Shown in pieces: positions 54,189 to 63,961 of a DNA stretch of 64,000 nt. Source of the DNA: Flavobacteriales bacterium. Lineage in GTDB: Bacteria > Bacteroidota > Bacteroidia > Flavobacteriales > Flavobacteriaceae. The stretch's first letter is position 1; each line of letters starts with the position of its first letter. The notes under the pieces are model-generated. The model searched no databases, was not told the DNA's origin, and saw only the letters and a program-made list of their open reading frames with translations. Both the position numbers and the translations under genes were made by a program. The stretch lies in the NCBI GenBank assembly GCA_011526365.1, contig WTIO01000016.1:1-64000 (forward strand), read 5' to 3'.

Positions 54189-54878
54189 ATGAGTTCAAAA
54201 AACAAAAATAAAAAGCCTGTTGTTCTCTTCGTTAAAGAGGAAAAGGAACCCCTTTTTTCTAAAAAAAATCGCGCCTTGTTGTCAGATCCATTGGACGACA
54301 ATAACCCAATTACCGTTCAAGTTCTTGGTATTTGCTCTGCCTTGGCCATTACGGTTCAATTGAAACCTGCCATTGTAATGAGTATTTCGGTAATGGCAGT
54401 GATGGCAGCGAGTAATGTCATTATTTCTTTACTGCGCAATCTTATCCCCAACCGTATTCGAATTATTGTACAACTGGTTGTTGTGGCTTCCATGGTAATC
54501 TTAGTAGATCAAGTACTACGAGCCTATGCCTATGACGTCAGCAAGGAACTTTCCATCTTTATTGGACTCATCATTACCAACTGTATTGTTATGGGACGTC
54601 TAGAGGCTTTTGCCCTCGGTAACGGCGTATGGAAATCCTTTTTAGATGGTGTTGGAAATGCCGCAGGGTATGGCTTTATACTTATTGTAGTTGCCTTTTT
54701 TAGAGAGTTTCTGGGTTCTGGAAAATTGTTAGGCTATCAAGTAATTCCAGACGCCCTTTATGAAATGGGGTATGAAAATAACGGATTGATGTTGCTCTCG
54801 CCCATGGCCCTTATCACTGTTGGCATCTTTATTTGGATCCAACGCGCAAGAAACCGAAAGCTGATTGAAAAAAACTAA
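54189..54878 (+). CDS. nqrD: Na+-translocating NADH:quinone reductase subunit D
   Basis: Membrane subunit of the NQR core, with about six helices. 229 residues, about 20 longer than the gamma-proteobacterial form because of a charged Lys-rich N-terminus (KNKNKKPVVLFVKEEKEP). Conserved: NNPITVQVLGICSALAITVQLK near 36-57, with the Cys that helps bind the intramembrane iron site shared with NqrE, and NCIVMGRLEAFALGNGVWKSF near 127. Paralogous to NqrE. Confidence 0.95.
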   Translation: MSSKNKNKKPVVLFVKEEKEPLFSKKNRALLSDPLDDNNPITVQVLGICSALAITVQLKPAIVMSISVMAVMAASNVIISLLRNLIPNRIRIIVQLVVVASMVILVDQVLRAYAYDVSKELSIFIGLIITNCIVMGRLEAFALGNGVWKSFLDGVGNAAGYGFILIVVAFFREFLGSGKLLGYQVIPDALYEMGYENNGLMLLSPMALITVGIFIWIQRARNRKLIEKN

Positions 54879-54884
54879 CGACGT

Positions 54885-55502
54885 ATGGAAGCGTATTTTA
54901 ATTTATTTGTAAAAAGCATCTTCATAGAAAATATGATTTTTGCATACTTCCTTGGGATGTGTTCCTATTTGGCAGTATCTAAAACAGTTAAAACGGCAGT
55001 AGGTTTAGGCTTTGCAGTAATCTTTGTTTTGGCCATCACCGTACCGATTAACTTTTTACTAGACACCTACTTACTTCGCCCCGGTGCGTTAAGTTGGTTG
55101 GGCGCAGACTATGCTTCGCTAGATTTAAGCTTTTTGAGTTTTATCATGTTTATTGCAGTTATCGCTTCCATGGTTCAATTGGTTGAGATGATTGTAGAAC
55201 GTTTTGCTCCAGCATTATACGGTGCCTTGGGAATTTTCCTTCCCTTGATTGCGGTAAACTGTGCCATCTTAGGAGGGTCACTCTTTATGCAACAAAAAGA
55301 TTTTTCTGGTGTTGGAGAATCTGCCGTTTACGGATTAGGCTCTGGAATTGGATGGTTGTTGGCCATTTTAGCCATTGCCGCAATACGTGAAAAAATCACC
55401 TATTCCAATGTACCCGCCCCCTTACGCGGTTTAGGCATCACCTTTATTATCACAGGATTAATGGCCTTAGGGTTTATGAGTTTTATGGGAATTAAATTAT
55501 AA
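54885..55502 (+). CDS. nqrE: Na+-translocating NADH:quinone reductase subunit E
   Basis: Membrane subunit pairing with NqrD in an inverted arrangement. 205 residues, six helices. Conserved: [23 protein letters not shown] near 11-33 with the iron-site Cys, [20 protein letters not shown] near 117-136 with the second Cys, and [21 protein letters not shown]. Starts 6 bases after nqrD. Confidence 0.97.
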   Translation: MEAYFNLFVKSIFIENMIFAYFLGMCSYLAVSKTVKTAVGLGFAVIFVLAITVPINFLLDTYLLRPGALSWLGADYASLDLSFLSFIMFIAVIASMVQLVEMIVERFAPALYGALGIFLPLIAVNCAILGGSLFMQQKDFSGVGESAVYGLGSGIGWLLAILAIAAIREKITYSNVPAPLRGLGITFIITGLMALGFMSFMGIKL

Positions 55503-55508
55503 TCAGAA

Positions 55509-56804
55509 ATGGATATTACTGTTATTGTTGCTAGTGTAGCTGTATTTTTAACCATCACGTTTATCTTGGTGGGAATGTTGTTGGGAGCCAAAGCAAAACT
55601 TTTGCCTTCGGGACCTGTAAACCTTCAAATTAATGGAGAAAACGATGTAGAGGTGGACTCTGGGAGCACCCTTTTGACCACGCTTGGAAACAACAAAATA
55701 TTTTTGCCCTCGGCCTGTGGTGGCGGGGGAACTTGTATCCAGTGCAAGTGCCAAGTTCTTGAAGGTGGTGGAGAAATTTTACCTACAGAGGCCCCACACT
55801 TCACACGTAAAGAAATTGCTGAAGGATGGCGTTTGGGATGCCAAGTGAAAGTAAAGCAAGACATGGTGATTACCGTACCCGAAGAAGTTTTTGGGATTAA
55901 AAAATGGGAGGCTAAGGTTGTGCGCAATTACAATGTAGCTTCATTTATTAAAGAATTTGTAGTAGAGATCCCCGAAGCAATGGACTACAAAGCAGGAGGG
56001 TACATTCAAATTGAAATTCCTAAATGCGAGGTAAATTACAAGGATATTGATATCACGGCACACCCTGAAGAACATCCTGAGAATCCCGAAAAATTCAAAC
56101 TCGAATGGGATAAATTTAACCTTTGGCCCTTGGTGATGAAAAATCCAGAAACGGTAGAGCGCGCGTATTCAATGGCCTCTTACCCAGCAGAGGGCCGCGA
56201 AATCATGTTGAATGTTCGTATTGCCACCCCACCTTGGGATCGCAATAAAAACAACTGGATGGATGTAAATCCTGGTGTTGCTTCTTCCTACATCTTTTCA
56301 AAAAAGGCAGGAGATAAAGTGACCATCTCAGGCCCCTATGGGGAATTCTTCATCAACCACTCCGAAGCAGAAATGCTCTATGTTGGAGGTGGTGCTGGAA
56401 TGGCGCCCATGCGTTCGCATTTATACGAATTGTTCCGTACCCTAAAAACAGGACGTAAAGTTACCTTCTGGTATGGTGGACGTTCCAAACGTGAACTATT
56501 TTATGTGGATCACTTTAGAGCATTAGAAAAAGACTTCCCAAACTTTAAATTCTACATCGCCTTGTCAGAACCACTAGAAGAAGATAATTGGAAGGAAAAA
56601 GAGGGGCTCGATGGCGAGGGTGACGGCTTTACAGGGTTTGTTCACCAGGTTGTTATAGACAATTACTTGTCCAAACACGAAGCTCCCGAGGATATTGAGG
56701 TGTACTTCTGTGGGCCACCACTAATGAATCAGGCCGTTGAAAAAATGGCAGATGATTTTGGAATCCCACCAGAAAATGTTCGCTTCGACGACTTTGGAGG
56801 TTAA
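55509..56804 (+). CDS. nqrF: Na+-translocating NADH:quinone reductase subunit F
   Basis: NADH-oxidising subunit. 431 residues: one N-terminal membrane helix (about 3-26), a ferredoxin domain with 2Fe-2S cysteines in [14 protein letters not shown] and LGCQ (about 70-115), then an FAD domain ([12 protein letters not shown] near 225) and an NADH domain ([30 protein letters not shown]), with the C-terminal FDDFGG. Electrons pass NADH-FAD-FeS to the flavins on NqrC and NqrB. All cofactor residues are present. Confidence 0.97.
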   Translation: MDITVIVASVAVFLTITFILVGMLLGAKAKLLPSGPVNLQINGENDVEVDSGSTLLTTLGNNKIFLPSACGGGGTCIQCKCQVLEGGGEILPTEAPHFTRKEIAEGWRLGCQVKVKQDMVITVPEEVFGIKKWEAKVVRNYNVASFIKEFVVEIPEAMDYKAGGYIQIEIPKCEVNYKDIDITAHPEEHPENPEKFKLEWDKFNLWPLVMKNPETVERAYSMASYPAEGREIMLNVRIATPPWDRNKNNWMDVNPGVASSYIFSKKAGDKVTISGPYGEFFINHSEAEMLYVGGGAGMAPMRSHLYELFRTLKTGRKVTFWYGGRSKRELFYVDHFRALEKDFPNFKFYIALSEPLEEDNWKEKEGLDGEGDGFTGFVHQVVIDNYLSKHEAPEDIEVYFCGPPLMNQAVEKMADDFGIPPENVRFDDFGG

Positions 56805-56821
56805 CCCCACAATCAACTCGC

Positions 56822-57175
56822 ATGATATCGGAAAAGGAAATTCATATGCTGGCCATGAACGTGGTCGGTGAAGCACTAGAAGCTTCAGGCTTTGAATTTC
56901 TCGCTGTAAACTCTAAGCTAAAAAAGGATCCGCAATTTGTTTGCTTAAAAGAAAAAAAACTACATTTTGTAGTGGTAAAAGGATGTTGCTACCCCAAAAA
57001 CCCAAAGGAATACGACACCCAACTCCTACAACAGGTTTACGAACACGGGCGAAAGTACAACGCACGAACCTATTATGCAGGGGTTGGCTTCGCCCATGCA
57101 AAAGACTATGCCCTACCCCTTAAAAAAGAAGATCCGTATGTGGTTAACTATCAAGGCTTACAAGAAATACATTAG
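56822..57175 (+). CDS. Small conserved protein linked to Na+-NQR
   Basis: 117 residues, cytoplasmic by appearance. Similar short proteins sit behind nqrF in Bacteroidota and are often mislabelled NQR subunit F, though no FeS or flavin motifs are seen here. It reads as a small restriction-endonuclease-like alpha/beta fold: GEALEASGFEFLAVNSKLKK, then FVVVKGCCYPKNPKEYD and NARTYYAGVGFAHAKDY. Two adjacent Cys (KGCCYP) are notable. Its 3' end overlaps the apbE start by 38 bases. Role unknown. Confidence 0.72.
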   Translation: MISEKEIHMLAMNVVGEALEASGFEFLAVNSKLKKDPQFVCLKEKKLHFVVVKGCCYPKNPKEYDTQLLQQVYEHGRKYNARTYYAGVGFAHAKDYALPLKKEDPYVVNYQGLQEIH

Positions 57176-58157
57176 CGGACTGGCCCTACTACTGGCCAGT
57201 TGTCAGCCGCCTCAAAAAGCATTAGTACAATTTCAAGGGAATGCCCTAGGAACCACCTATAGCATACAATACGGGCAAGAAGGTCCAAAAGCAGCGGTGT
57301 TTCAAAAGGCTTTAGATTCCATCCTTACGGTAATGAATCAGTCCATGTCCACTTACTGGCCCAATTCTACCATATCTACAATTAACAATGGAACCGAAAA
57401 TGTGGTAATAGATTCCCATTTTGAAGCAGTATTTAATAAAGCAACACAAGTTTGGAAGGCAACCGACAGTTTATTTGACCCCACAGTAGGCAATTTTGTT
57501 GAAGCCTATGGTTTTGGAAACAAGGAAAACCTCAACGTTCTAAATGCGCAACAGCGCGACAGCATTTTAGCGTTTACAGGTTGGCATTTGGTCCAATTAA
57601 AAAAAAACCCTCAACCGGTTATTGAAAAAGCAGACCCGCGAGTAGGCCTAAATTTTAATGCGTTAGCCAAAGGCTACACCATAGATGTAATTGGTTGGTG
57701 GTTGGAAGATCACGGGGTGAACAATTATATAGTTGAAATAGGAGGAGAACTCCGTGCGCGTGGAAATCGGCCAGGAAAACAACGCCCCTGGCGTGTGGGC
57801 ATAGACAATCCTAACAACCGTAAAGAAAACTACACCCAAACACTACCGCTATCCAACCGTTCCCTAGCCACTTCTGGGAACTACCGTAAATTTAATATTG
57901 ACCCCAATACCGGGAACAAATACGTTCACACCATTAACCCTAAAACAGGAAAAGCCGAAGCCTCAACGGTTCTCAGTGCCTCTGTTTTAGCCCCCGATTG
58001 TATGACTGCCGATGCCTGGGCCACTGCCCTTATGCTGCTATCCCCTGCCCTAGGACTCGAAAAAATTAATGCCAATCCAAACCTAGAAGCCTACTGGATT
58101 ATTGCTGACGGAGCAACAACAACAGATGTATTTTCTGAGGGTTGGCCCATGGAGTAG
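57138..58157 (+). CDS. apbE: FAD:protein FMN transferase lipoprotein
   Basis: Transfers FMN from FAD to Thr of the SGAT-type motifs of NqrB and NqrC, Mg-dependent, at the outer face of the inner membrane. About 339 residues. Start set at ATG 57138, giving a lipoprotein signal (MWLTIKAYKKYISGLALLLASC). Visible: NALGTTYSIQYG, NQSMSTYWPNSTISTINN, VGLNFNALAKGYTIDVIGWWLE near residue 170, IVEIGGELRARGN, and the Mg site ASVLAPDCMTADAWATALML. Its presence in the nqr operon fits its substrate proteins. Confidence 0.93.
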   Translation: MWLTIKAYKKYISGLALLLASCQPPQKALVQFQGNALGTTYSIQYGQEGPKAAVFQKALDSILTVMNQSMSTYWPNSTISTINNGTENVVIDSHFEAVFNKATQVWKATDSLFDPTVGNFVEAYGFGNKENLNVLNAQQRDSILAFTGWHLVQLKKNPQPVIEKADPRVGLNFNALAKGYTIDVIGWWLEDHGVNNYIVEIGGELRARGNRPGKQRPWRVGIDNPNNRKENYTQTLPLSNRSLATSGNYRKFNIDPNTGNKYVHTINPKTGKAEASTVLSASVLAPDCMTADAWATALMLLSPALGLEKINANPNLEAYWIIADGATTTDVFSEGWPME

Positions 58158-58207
58158 CCCTAGTAACTCCCGTTGCTTTTTGTTACATTGTAGAAAAATT
58201 ACGTACC

Positions 58208-59815
58208 ATGAAGCAACTTCTTCTTTTTAGCTTTACACTTTTTTGTGTGGGGTGCTCCTCCCCTACATTCGACTTGGTTGTCCATAACGGCATCATTTAT
58301 GACGGAACAGGAAGTCCCGGACAAGCCGGGATGGTGGGAGTAGTGGATAAAGCAATTGCCTATGTAGGCCCCGAAACAGCCTTTAACGCTACTACGGTAA
58401 TTGATGCTAAAGGAAAAGCCATCAGCCCTGGTTTTATCAATATGCTGAGCTGGGGATACAATGCCCTGCTGGAAGACGGTCGAGGATTAAGTGATCTCAA
58501 ACAAGGGGTAACCCTGGAAGTTTTTGGCGAAGGTACTTCTCCCGGACCACGGGGCAGTGAGGCCAATGGCGATGCCATAAGCTTTGGTGGGGCCATGCAA
58601 AAATTAATAGACAAAGGGGTGGCGCTTAACGTGGCCTCCTATTTGGGCGCTGCTACTGTCCGTATTCAAGCCGTAGGGTACGATAACCGTCCGGCCACAG
58701 CGGAAGAAAAAAAACAAATGGAACAAATTGTGGCACAAGCCATGGAAGAAGGGGCCCTGGGAATAGGATCCTCCTTAATTTATGCCCCTGGAGATTATGC
58801 CAATACAGAAGAATTAATCCTCCTCAGTAAAGTAGCCGCACAATACAACGGCCGCTACATATCACATATGCGGAGTGAGGGCGAAAAAGTACTGGAAGCC
58901 CTAGAGGAACTTATCACCATTGCCGAAGAAGCACAAGTCCCAGCAGAAATATACCATCTTAAAGCCTCGCGAAAATCCAATTGGCATTTGCTGGACAGTG
59001 TGATCCAACGTGTGGAAGCCGCACGCGCAAAAGGCTTAAAAATAACAGCCGATATGTACACCTATAATGCCAGTTCTACAGGCTTAACTGGAGTGATCCC
59101 TACTTGGGTTCAAGAGGGAGGACACCGGGCCTGGATGCAACGGATGCGCTCACCAAAGGTACGCCAACGTTTATTTAAAGACATCCGCAAGGAACTGTCG
59201 CAACAACCCCCGGAAGGAATACTGATGGTAGGCTTTAAATACGATAGCATGGATGCCATCTACAGAGGTAAAACCATAGCCGAGGCGGCTAAAATGCGCC
59301 GTCAAAAACCCGAAGAAGCCATAGTGGACCTTGTCCTAGAAGACGACAGTAGAATTCAGTGCATTTATTTTAGCATGTCTGAAGAAAATATCCAAAAGAA
59401 AATTCAACTGCCTTGGATGTCCTTCTGCTCCGATGCTGGTGCCTATTCTGACATCACTAAAGACTTTAGAACCCACCCCCGGGCCTTTGGGAGCTTTATT
59501 CGAGTACTCGGGAAGTTTAGTAGGGATGAACAACTGCTGCCGCTGGAAGAGGCCATAAGAAAACTCAGTGGACTACCCGCCACCAACTTAGGTTTAAACA
59601 ATCGCGGTTTCCTTAAATCAGGCTATGCAGCTGATATTGTTGTTTTTGACCCCGATACTGTACAGGATCATGCCACTTTTGATGCCCCCTTGCAATATGC
59701 CACAGGGGTAGATACTGTAATTGTTAATGGTGTTCCAGTGCTTAAAGATGGAGAACCCACAGGCGCTACGCCAGGTGAATTTATCAAAGGAAGCGGTGCT
59801 AAAACACTCCAGTAA
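58208..59815 (+). CDS. N-acyl-D-amino-acid deacylase-like amidohydrolase lipoprotein
   Basis: About 535 residues, metal-dependent hydrolase of the D-aminoacylase group. Start set at ATG 58208, giving a lipoprotein signal (MKQLLLFSFTLFCVGC). Visible: DLVVHNGIIYDGTGSPG typical of the family start, PGFINMLSWG where family members have PGFIDxHxH, EVFGEGTSPG, YISHMRSEG with a metal His, IYHLKASRKSNW, and C-terminal GFLKSGYAADIVVFDPDT. The first metal HxH is replaced by MLSWG, so the metal site may be reduced; the family often uses one zinc. Substrate unknown. Follows apbE by 50 bases. Confidence 0.83.
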   Translation: MKQLLLFSFTLFCVGCSSPTFDLVVHNGIIYDGTGSPGQAGMVGVVDKAIAYVGPETAFNATTVIDAKGKAISPGFINMLSWGYNALLEDGRGLSDLKQGVTLEVFGEGTSPGPRGSEANGDAISFGGAMQKLIDKGVALNVASYLGAATVRIQAVGYDNRPATAEEKKQMEQIVAQAMEEGALGIGSSLIYAPGDYANTEELILLSKVAAQYNGRYISHMRSEGEKVLEALEELITIAEEAQVPAEIYHLKASRKSNWHLLDSVIQRVEAARAKGLKITADMYTYNASSTGLTGVIPTWVQEGGHRAWMQRMRSPKVRQRLFKDIRKELSQQPPEGILMVGFKYDSMDAIYRGKTIAEAAKMRRQKPEEAIVDLVLEDDSRIQCIYFSMSEENIQKKIQLPWMSFCSDAGAYSDITKDFRTHPRAFGSFIRVLGKFSRDEQLLPLEEAIRKLSGLPATNLGLNNRGFLKSGYAADIVVFDPDTVQDHATFDAPLQYATGVDTVIVNGVPVLKDGEPTGATPGEFIKGSGAKTLQ

Positions 59816-59832
59816 GAACGCCGGAAATCCCT

Positions 59833-61125
59833 TTAGCGTGTTAAACGATAAATAAGTACGGCGGCACGCTGAATTAAGGCATTCATCGTGTTGAGATTTA
59901 CAGTCTCTTTGGGGGTATGTGCCCCATTGCCCATAGTACCTAAACCATCGAGCCCATCCACATAGTCAGCAACAAAAGAAATGTCCGCCGCCCCACGCCT
60001 ACTAGGATCGTAACCAGTCACAGGGCCAAACCCTAAATCGCTACTTACGTCGCTCAATACCTCCAACAGGGCTTGATTGCCTGCAGTGGGCCCCATAGCG
60101 GGGTAACTATCCGTAAAACTAATACTGGCAGATGTTTGTGGAAGATGCTGCTCAACTATAGCACGCATTTTTGCCCGAGCATTTTCTTTTTGAGCTTCTG
60201 AAATAAACCGTAAGCCTCCGTTGACTACCGCCGTTTGTGCCACTACGTTGGTTTTTCCAAAAACTTCTCCACTACTGGTTTGTTTGTCATACTCCACAAA
60301 AGTTCCTCCCAACAAAGTGCCAGGATTAAAGGTGAGGTATTCTTCTCCACGCACCTCTTCGTAAAATGCATTCAAAATTCTGCTCATTTCAAAAATGGCT
60401 CCTGCCCCCACACGTTCGTTAAACACTCCCGAAGAATGGGCGCGTTTTCCCATAGTTTCAACCCGCCAACCCGAGGCACCTCTACGCGCAATCGTAGCAT
60501 TTTCAAAACTGGTAGCAGTTTCAAAACCTAGGGCAATGTCCGCAGCTTTTCCAGCATCAATGAGTGCCTTACGCGAAATGGATAAGGGTTTTCCAGTGCT
60601 TTCTTCGTCTCCCGTAAAAGCTACTGTGATGGTTGCATTTTTGAGAAGATTTAATTCTGCAAGGGCTTTCAATGCATACAGTACAATAACATCACCGCCT
60701 TTCATATCGTTTGCCCCAGGGCCGTAGGCAATGCTATCATTAATGCGTTCAAAATTTTGAAAGGGGCTGTTTTCTTCAAAAACAGTATCCAAATGTCCTA
60801 TGAGTAGTAGTTTTTTTCCCTTGTTCCCATCGATAGAAGCAAATAAATGTCCCGCACGATTCATTGCAGCAGGCATATCAATCCACTCGGTATTGAACCC
60901 AATTTGCTCAAAAGCGCTGCCAAAAACCGCTCCAACAGCCTTCACTCCATCGAGATTTAAGGTGCCACTATTCATGTTGACCACTTTTTCCAAAAAAGCA
61001 ATGCTCTCTTGATCGAGGCTTTTTACCTTTTCTACAATTTTGCGCTCTGTTCGGTTTAGCTTTTGTGCCTGAAGCTGTTGAGATAGCAATCCAAAAAATA
61101 AAAAGAAAATTATATACCTACACAT
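59833..61125 (-). CDS. Secreted M20 metallopeptidase (glutamate carboxypeptidase-like)
   Basis: About 430 residues with signal peptide (MCRYIIFFLFFGLLSQQLQAQ) if started at ATG 61125; an upstream ATG at 61158 would add 11 residues. M20/CPG2-like: LLIGHLDTVFEE with metal His and catalytic Asp near residue 105, GPGANDMKGGDVIVLYAL with bridging Asp, AFTGDEESTGKP with the general-base Glu near 175, GFETA with metal Glu, and the terminal His in GNGAHTPKETVN. All five metal ligands are present. Likely a periplasmic carboxypeptidase. Convergent with the D-aminoacylase-like gene. Confidence 0.9.
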   Translation of the reverse strand: MCRYIIFFLFFGLLSQQLQAQKLNRTERKIVEKVKSLDQESIAFLEKVVNMNSGTLNLDGVKAVGAVFGSAFEQIGFNTEWIDMPAAMNRAGHLFASIDGNKGKKLLLIGHLDTVFEENSPFQNFERINDSIAYGPGANDMKGGDVIVLYALKALAELNLLKNATITVAFTGDEESTGKPLSISRKALIDAGKAADIALGFETATSFENATIARRGASGWRVETMGKRAHSSGVFNERVGAGAIFEMSRILNAFYEEVRGEEYLTFNPGTLLGGTFVEYDKQTSSGEVFGKTNVVAQTAVVNGGLRFISEAQKENARAKMRAIVEQHLPQTSASISFTDSYPAMGPTAGNQALLEVLSDVSSDLGFGPVTGYDPSRRGAADISFVADYVDGLDGLGTMGNGAHTPKETVNLNTMNALIQRAAVLIYRLTR

Positions 61126-61214
61126 AGATTTAAATTTATGGACGTTAAACGAATGCATAAGATAAAAAGTTTTTTGGGTCTTAAATCATCTTAAAGGATA
61201 TTGGGTTGCAAAAA

Positions 61215-61247
61215 ACAAAAAACCCCAGTAAAAACTGAGGTTTTTTA
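61215..61247 (-). terminator. Terminator downstream of tRNA-Leu
   Basis: In the minus-strand RNA, AACCTCAGT (61242-61234) pairs with ACTGGGGTT (61229-61221), with one U-G pair and a 4-base loop, followed by a U-rich run. It starts about 14 bases after the tRNA 3' end. Confidence 0.7.
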
Positions 61248-61259
61248 ACTTTCGTTGAG

Positions 61260-61341
61260 TGCGGGTGAAGGGACTCGAACCCCCACGCCGTGAAGCACTA
61301 GATCCTAAATCTAGCGTGTCTACCAATTTCACCACACCCGC
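61260..61341 (-). tRNA. tRNA-Leu (anticodon UAG)
   Basis: 82 bases on the minus strand. Acceptor stem GCGGGTG (61341-61335) with CACCCGC (61267-61261) and discriminator A at 61260. The D-arm GTGAAATTGGTAGACAC, an anticodon loop TTTAGGA with anticodon TAG, an extended variable arm (TGCTTCACGGCGT) of a class II tRNA, and the T arm GGGGGTTCGAGTCCC follow. CCA is not encoded. Reads CUA and probably other CUN codons. Confidence 0.95.
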
Positions 61342-61354
61342 GGTAAAAGTGAGG

Positions 61355-61362
61355 CAAATATA
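61355..61362 (-). promoter_or_regulatory. Candidate -7 box for tRNA-Leu
   Basis: TATATTTG on the minus strand, a full TAnnTTTG match, 13 bases before the tRNA 5' end. Confidence 0.5.
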
Positions 61363-61445
61363 ATTAAGTTTTTTAAAAAATCGTTCGCCAGATAGAACAT
61401 TTGAATCCTTTTGTTTTTGCTATTTTTAAAAAAAATTATCCACCC

Positions 61446-62828
61446 ATGATGCAGTTAAATGCACAACAGCAACAACAACTTGACGAACTCATTGCACTTT
61501 TACGAATTCCTTCCATTAGTGCCGACTCCAACTATAAAGAATCCGTTGCAGAAGCCGCCCAATGGGTTGCAGATGCCTTAACCAAGGCTGGGTGCGATCA
61601 CTGTGAAATTATTCCTACCGCAGGACACCCCATTGTTTACGCTGAAAAAATTATTGCGCCTAACCTCCCCACCGTTTTGGTGTATGGACACTATGATGTG
61701 CAACCTCCTGATCCACTAGACCTTTGGGACAGCCCCCCGTTTGAACCCGTAATTAAAACCACCCCCATTCATCCTGACGGCGCCATTTTTGCTCGCGGTG
61801 CTTGTGACGATAAGGGACAGTTTTTTATGCATGTAAAAGCCTTGGAGCAAATGATAGCCTCCAACAGTTTACCCTGTAACGTAAAAGTGATGATAGAAGG
61901 GGAAGAAGAAGTGGGCAGCGACCACCTTGAAGACTTTGTGCGTGCCAACACAGAAAAACTAAAGGCCGATGTTATCCTTATTTCCGATACGGGTATTGGA
62001 AGTATGGAGGCCCCAGCCATCACTACAGGGCTGCGTGGGTTGAGTTATATGGAAGTTACGGTTACTGGCCCAAACAGAGACCTCCATTCGGGGCTTTACG
62101 GCGGCACCGTTGCCAACCCCATTAATGTTCTGTGCAAAATGATTGCCGAACTACAGGACGACAATGGAAAAATTACAATTCCAGGCTTTTACGATGAGGT
62201 GGTTACTTATACTCTCGAGGAGCGAAAGGCCATAGAGCAGGCACCCATAGATGACGAAGCCTTTAAAAATGCACTTGATATAGCAGCCCTAGAAGGGGAA
62301 AAAGGTTTTTCTACTTTAGAGCGAAAATCTATTCGGCCGACCTTAGATGTCAATGGAATTTGGGGAGGCTATACCGGTGAAGGAGCCAAAACTGTAATTG
62401 CTAGTAAAGCACATGCCAAAATATCGATGCGTTTGGTACCCAACCAACAATGGGAAGCAATGAGCCAACTTTTTAAACAACATTTTGAAGCCATAGCCCC
62501 CAAAGGGGTACGGGTAGAAGTCACCACCCACCATGGTGGAAAACCCTATGTAACCCCCATAGATAACCACGCCTACCAGGCGGCGCATAAGGCTTATGAG
62601 GAAAGCTTTGGAAAAGCCCCTGTGGCCCTCAGAGACGGAGGAAGTATTCCAATTGTTCCTATGTTTGAAGAAGTTTTGGGCTGTAAAACCATACTCATGG
62701 GCTTTGGCCTTAACAGTGATGCCATTCATTCGCCAAACGAACATTATGGCTTGGCCAATTATTTTAAAGGTATTGAGACCATTCCACTGTTTTACAAACA
62801 CTATTGTGCTTTGGATAAAAAAGTCTAG
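61446..62828 (+). CDS. M20-family dipeptidase
   Basis: About 460 residues, cytosolic; the start is placed at ATG 61446 (MMQLNAQQ), since an earlier frame opening adds residues unlike the family. Visible: LLRIPSISADSNYKESV, VYGHYDVQPPDPLDLWDSPPFEP split near residue 80-105 with metal His, GACDDKGQFFMHVKAL with the bridging Asp near 123, EGEEEVGSDHL with catalytic Glu, ISDTG with a metal Asp, GLRGLSYMEVTV of the dimer lid, and SDAIHSPNEHYG with the final His near 435. Resembles carnosine/Cys-Gly dipeptidases. Monocistronic. Confidence 0.92.
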   Translation: MMQLNAQQQQQLDELIALLRIPSISADSNYKESVAEAAQWVADALTKAGCDHCEIIPTAGHPIVYAEKIIAPNLPTVLVYGHYDVQPPDPLDLWDSPPFEPVIKTTPIHPDGAIFARGACDDKGQFFMHVKALEQMIASNSLPCNVKVMIEGEEEVGSDHLEDFVRANTEKLKADVILISDTGIGSMEAPAITTGLRGLSYMEVTVTGPNRDLHSGLYGGTVANPINVLCKMIAELQDDNGKITIPGFYDEVVTYTLEERKAIEQAPIDDEAFKNALDIAALEGEKGFSTLERKSIRPTLDVNGIWGGYTGEGAKTVIASKAHAKISMRLVPNQQWEAMSQLFKQHFEAIAPKGVRVEVTTHHGGKPYVTPIDNHAYQAAHKAYEESFGKAPVALRDGGSIPIVPMFEEVLGCKTILMGFGLNSDAIHSPNEHYGLANYFKGIETIPLFYKHYCALDKKV

Positions 62829-63961
62829 GGCTGCAATTCTACCAAAAACAAATCAGCGGCTATCCCATCACTTAGAAAACGGGCCTTTTGAGGAATTCGT
62901 AAGGTATCCCCATCCCAAAACAAATGTTGGAGTTCTAAATGAGGAGCTACTTGCTGTTCCAAATAGGCCGCGTAGGTAGGGCCAAAAGCGGAAAAAATAT
63001 AATTGGTGTCCACCCCCCACTCTGTTCGTAAGCCGGTCATGATGTATTCGTTAAAGCGGTCCTTAGTGGATAGGGTTTCTGTGGTTAAGGGAAGTTCCCC
63101 TGCTTGAATTGCATTTACGTATTTGGTGTTTTGGGCTATGTTCCAGCTTCTTAGAAAATTCCCGTCATACGAATGGGCTGAAGGCCCTATACCCAAATAG
63201 GGCTTCCCCCTCCAGTAATTACTATTGTTTACGGCGTAATAACCGGGCTTTCCAAAGTTGGAAAATTCATAATTGGCATAGCCTACTTTTTGCAATTCTT
63301 CTACCAAATAATTGTATTGTGCTTGTACCGCTTCCTCCGGTAATTCGGTTACTGTTTTATTTTTTACCCAATGGGCTAGTGTGGTTTTAGGTTCCACCGT
63401 TAGGGCGTAGGCTGCTATATGAGGTGGGGTATAAGACAAGGCAGCAGCAATATTTTGCTGCCATGTGCTTTGGGTACTGTTGGGCATCCCATAGATAAGA
63501 TCCATAGAAAAATTATCAAACAATGTAGCTACAGTTTCAAGAACCTTATGGGATTCCACGGCCGTATGCGCCCGATGCATTAGCTGCAACTCATCATTCT
63601 GAAAGGATTGTACCCCCACACTTAATCGGTTAATACCAATGCGTTTTAATTCCTCTAAATAGGAGGTTGTACCATCGTCAGGATTTAGTTCGAGGGTAAC
63701 CTCAACCGTTTCGCTCAAACTATAATGCTTGGCCACTAAATTTAAAAAAACAGCTAACTTTTCAGGAAGTACTAAAGAAGGGCTACCCCCACCAAAATAA
63801 ATACTTTCAAGGGGGGCTTTGAGTGCTTTTTTTCGTTGTACCAATTCTTGGACCATAGCATCCAACACAGGAGTTACAGCCTTATGATTGGTAGAAAAAT
63901 GAAAATTGCAGTAGTGGCAGGCTTGCTTACAAAAAGGAATATGAAAATAAATGCCCGCCAT
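62825..63961 (-). CDS. hemW: HemW-type radical SAM heme chaperone
   Basis: Radical SAM protein related to HemN; HemW binds and delivers heme and lacks coproporphyrinogen oxidase activity in characterised cases. 378 residues. Visible: MAGIYFHIPFCKQACHYCNFHF split over the start, with 4Fe-4S cysteines C-x3-C-x2-C near residues 11-18, SIYFGGGSPSLV (SAM glycine motif), LELNPDD, INRLSVGVQSFQ, FSMDLIYGMPNST and the C-terminal HemN_C region GLRTEWGVD. The frame is open upstream to the window edge, but the family start fits MAGIYFH. An upstream gene probably ends within the last 39 bases, in another frame. Confidence 0.93.
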   Translation of the reverse strand: MAGIYFHIPFCKQACHYCNFHFSTNHKAVTPVLDAMVQELVQRKKALKAPLESIYFGGGSPSLVLPEKLAVFLNLVAKHYSLSETVEVTLELNPDDGTTSYLEELKRIGINRLSVGVQSFQNDELQLMHRAHTAVESHKVLETVATLFDNFSMDLIYGMPNSTQSTWQQNIAAALSYTPPHIAAYALTVEPKTTLAHWVKNKTVTELPEEAVQAQYNYLVEELQKVGYANYEFSNFGKPGYYAVNNSNYWRGKPYLGIGPSAHSYDGNFLRSWNIAQNTKYVNAIQAGELPLTTETLSTKDRFNEYIMTGLRTEWGVDTNYIFSAFGPTYAAYLEQQVAPHLELQHLFWDGDTLRIPQKARFLSDGIAADLFLVELQP

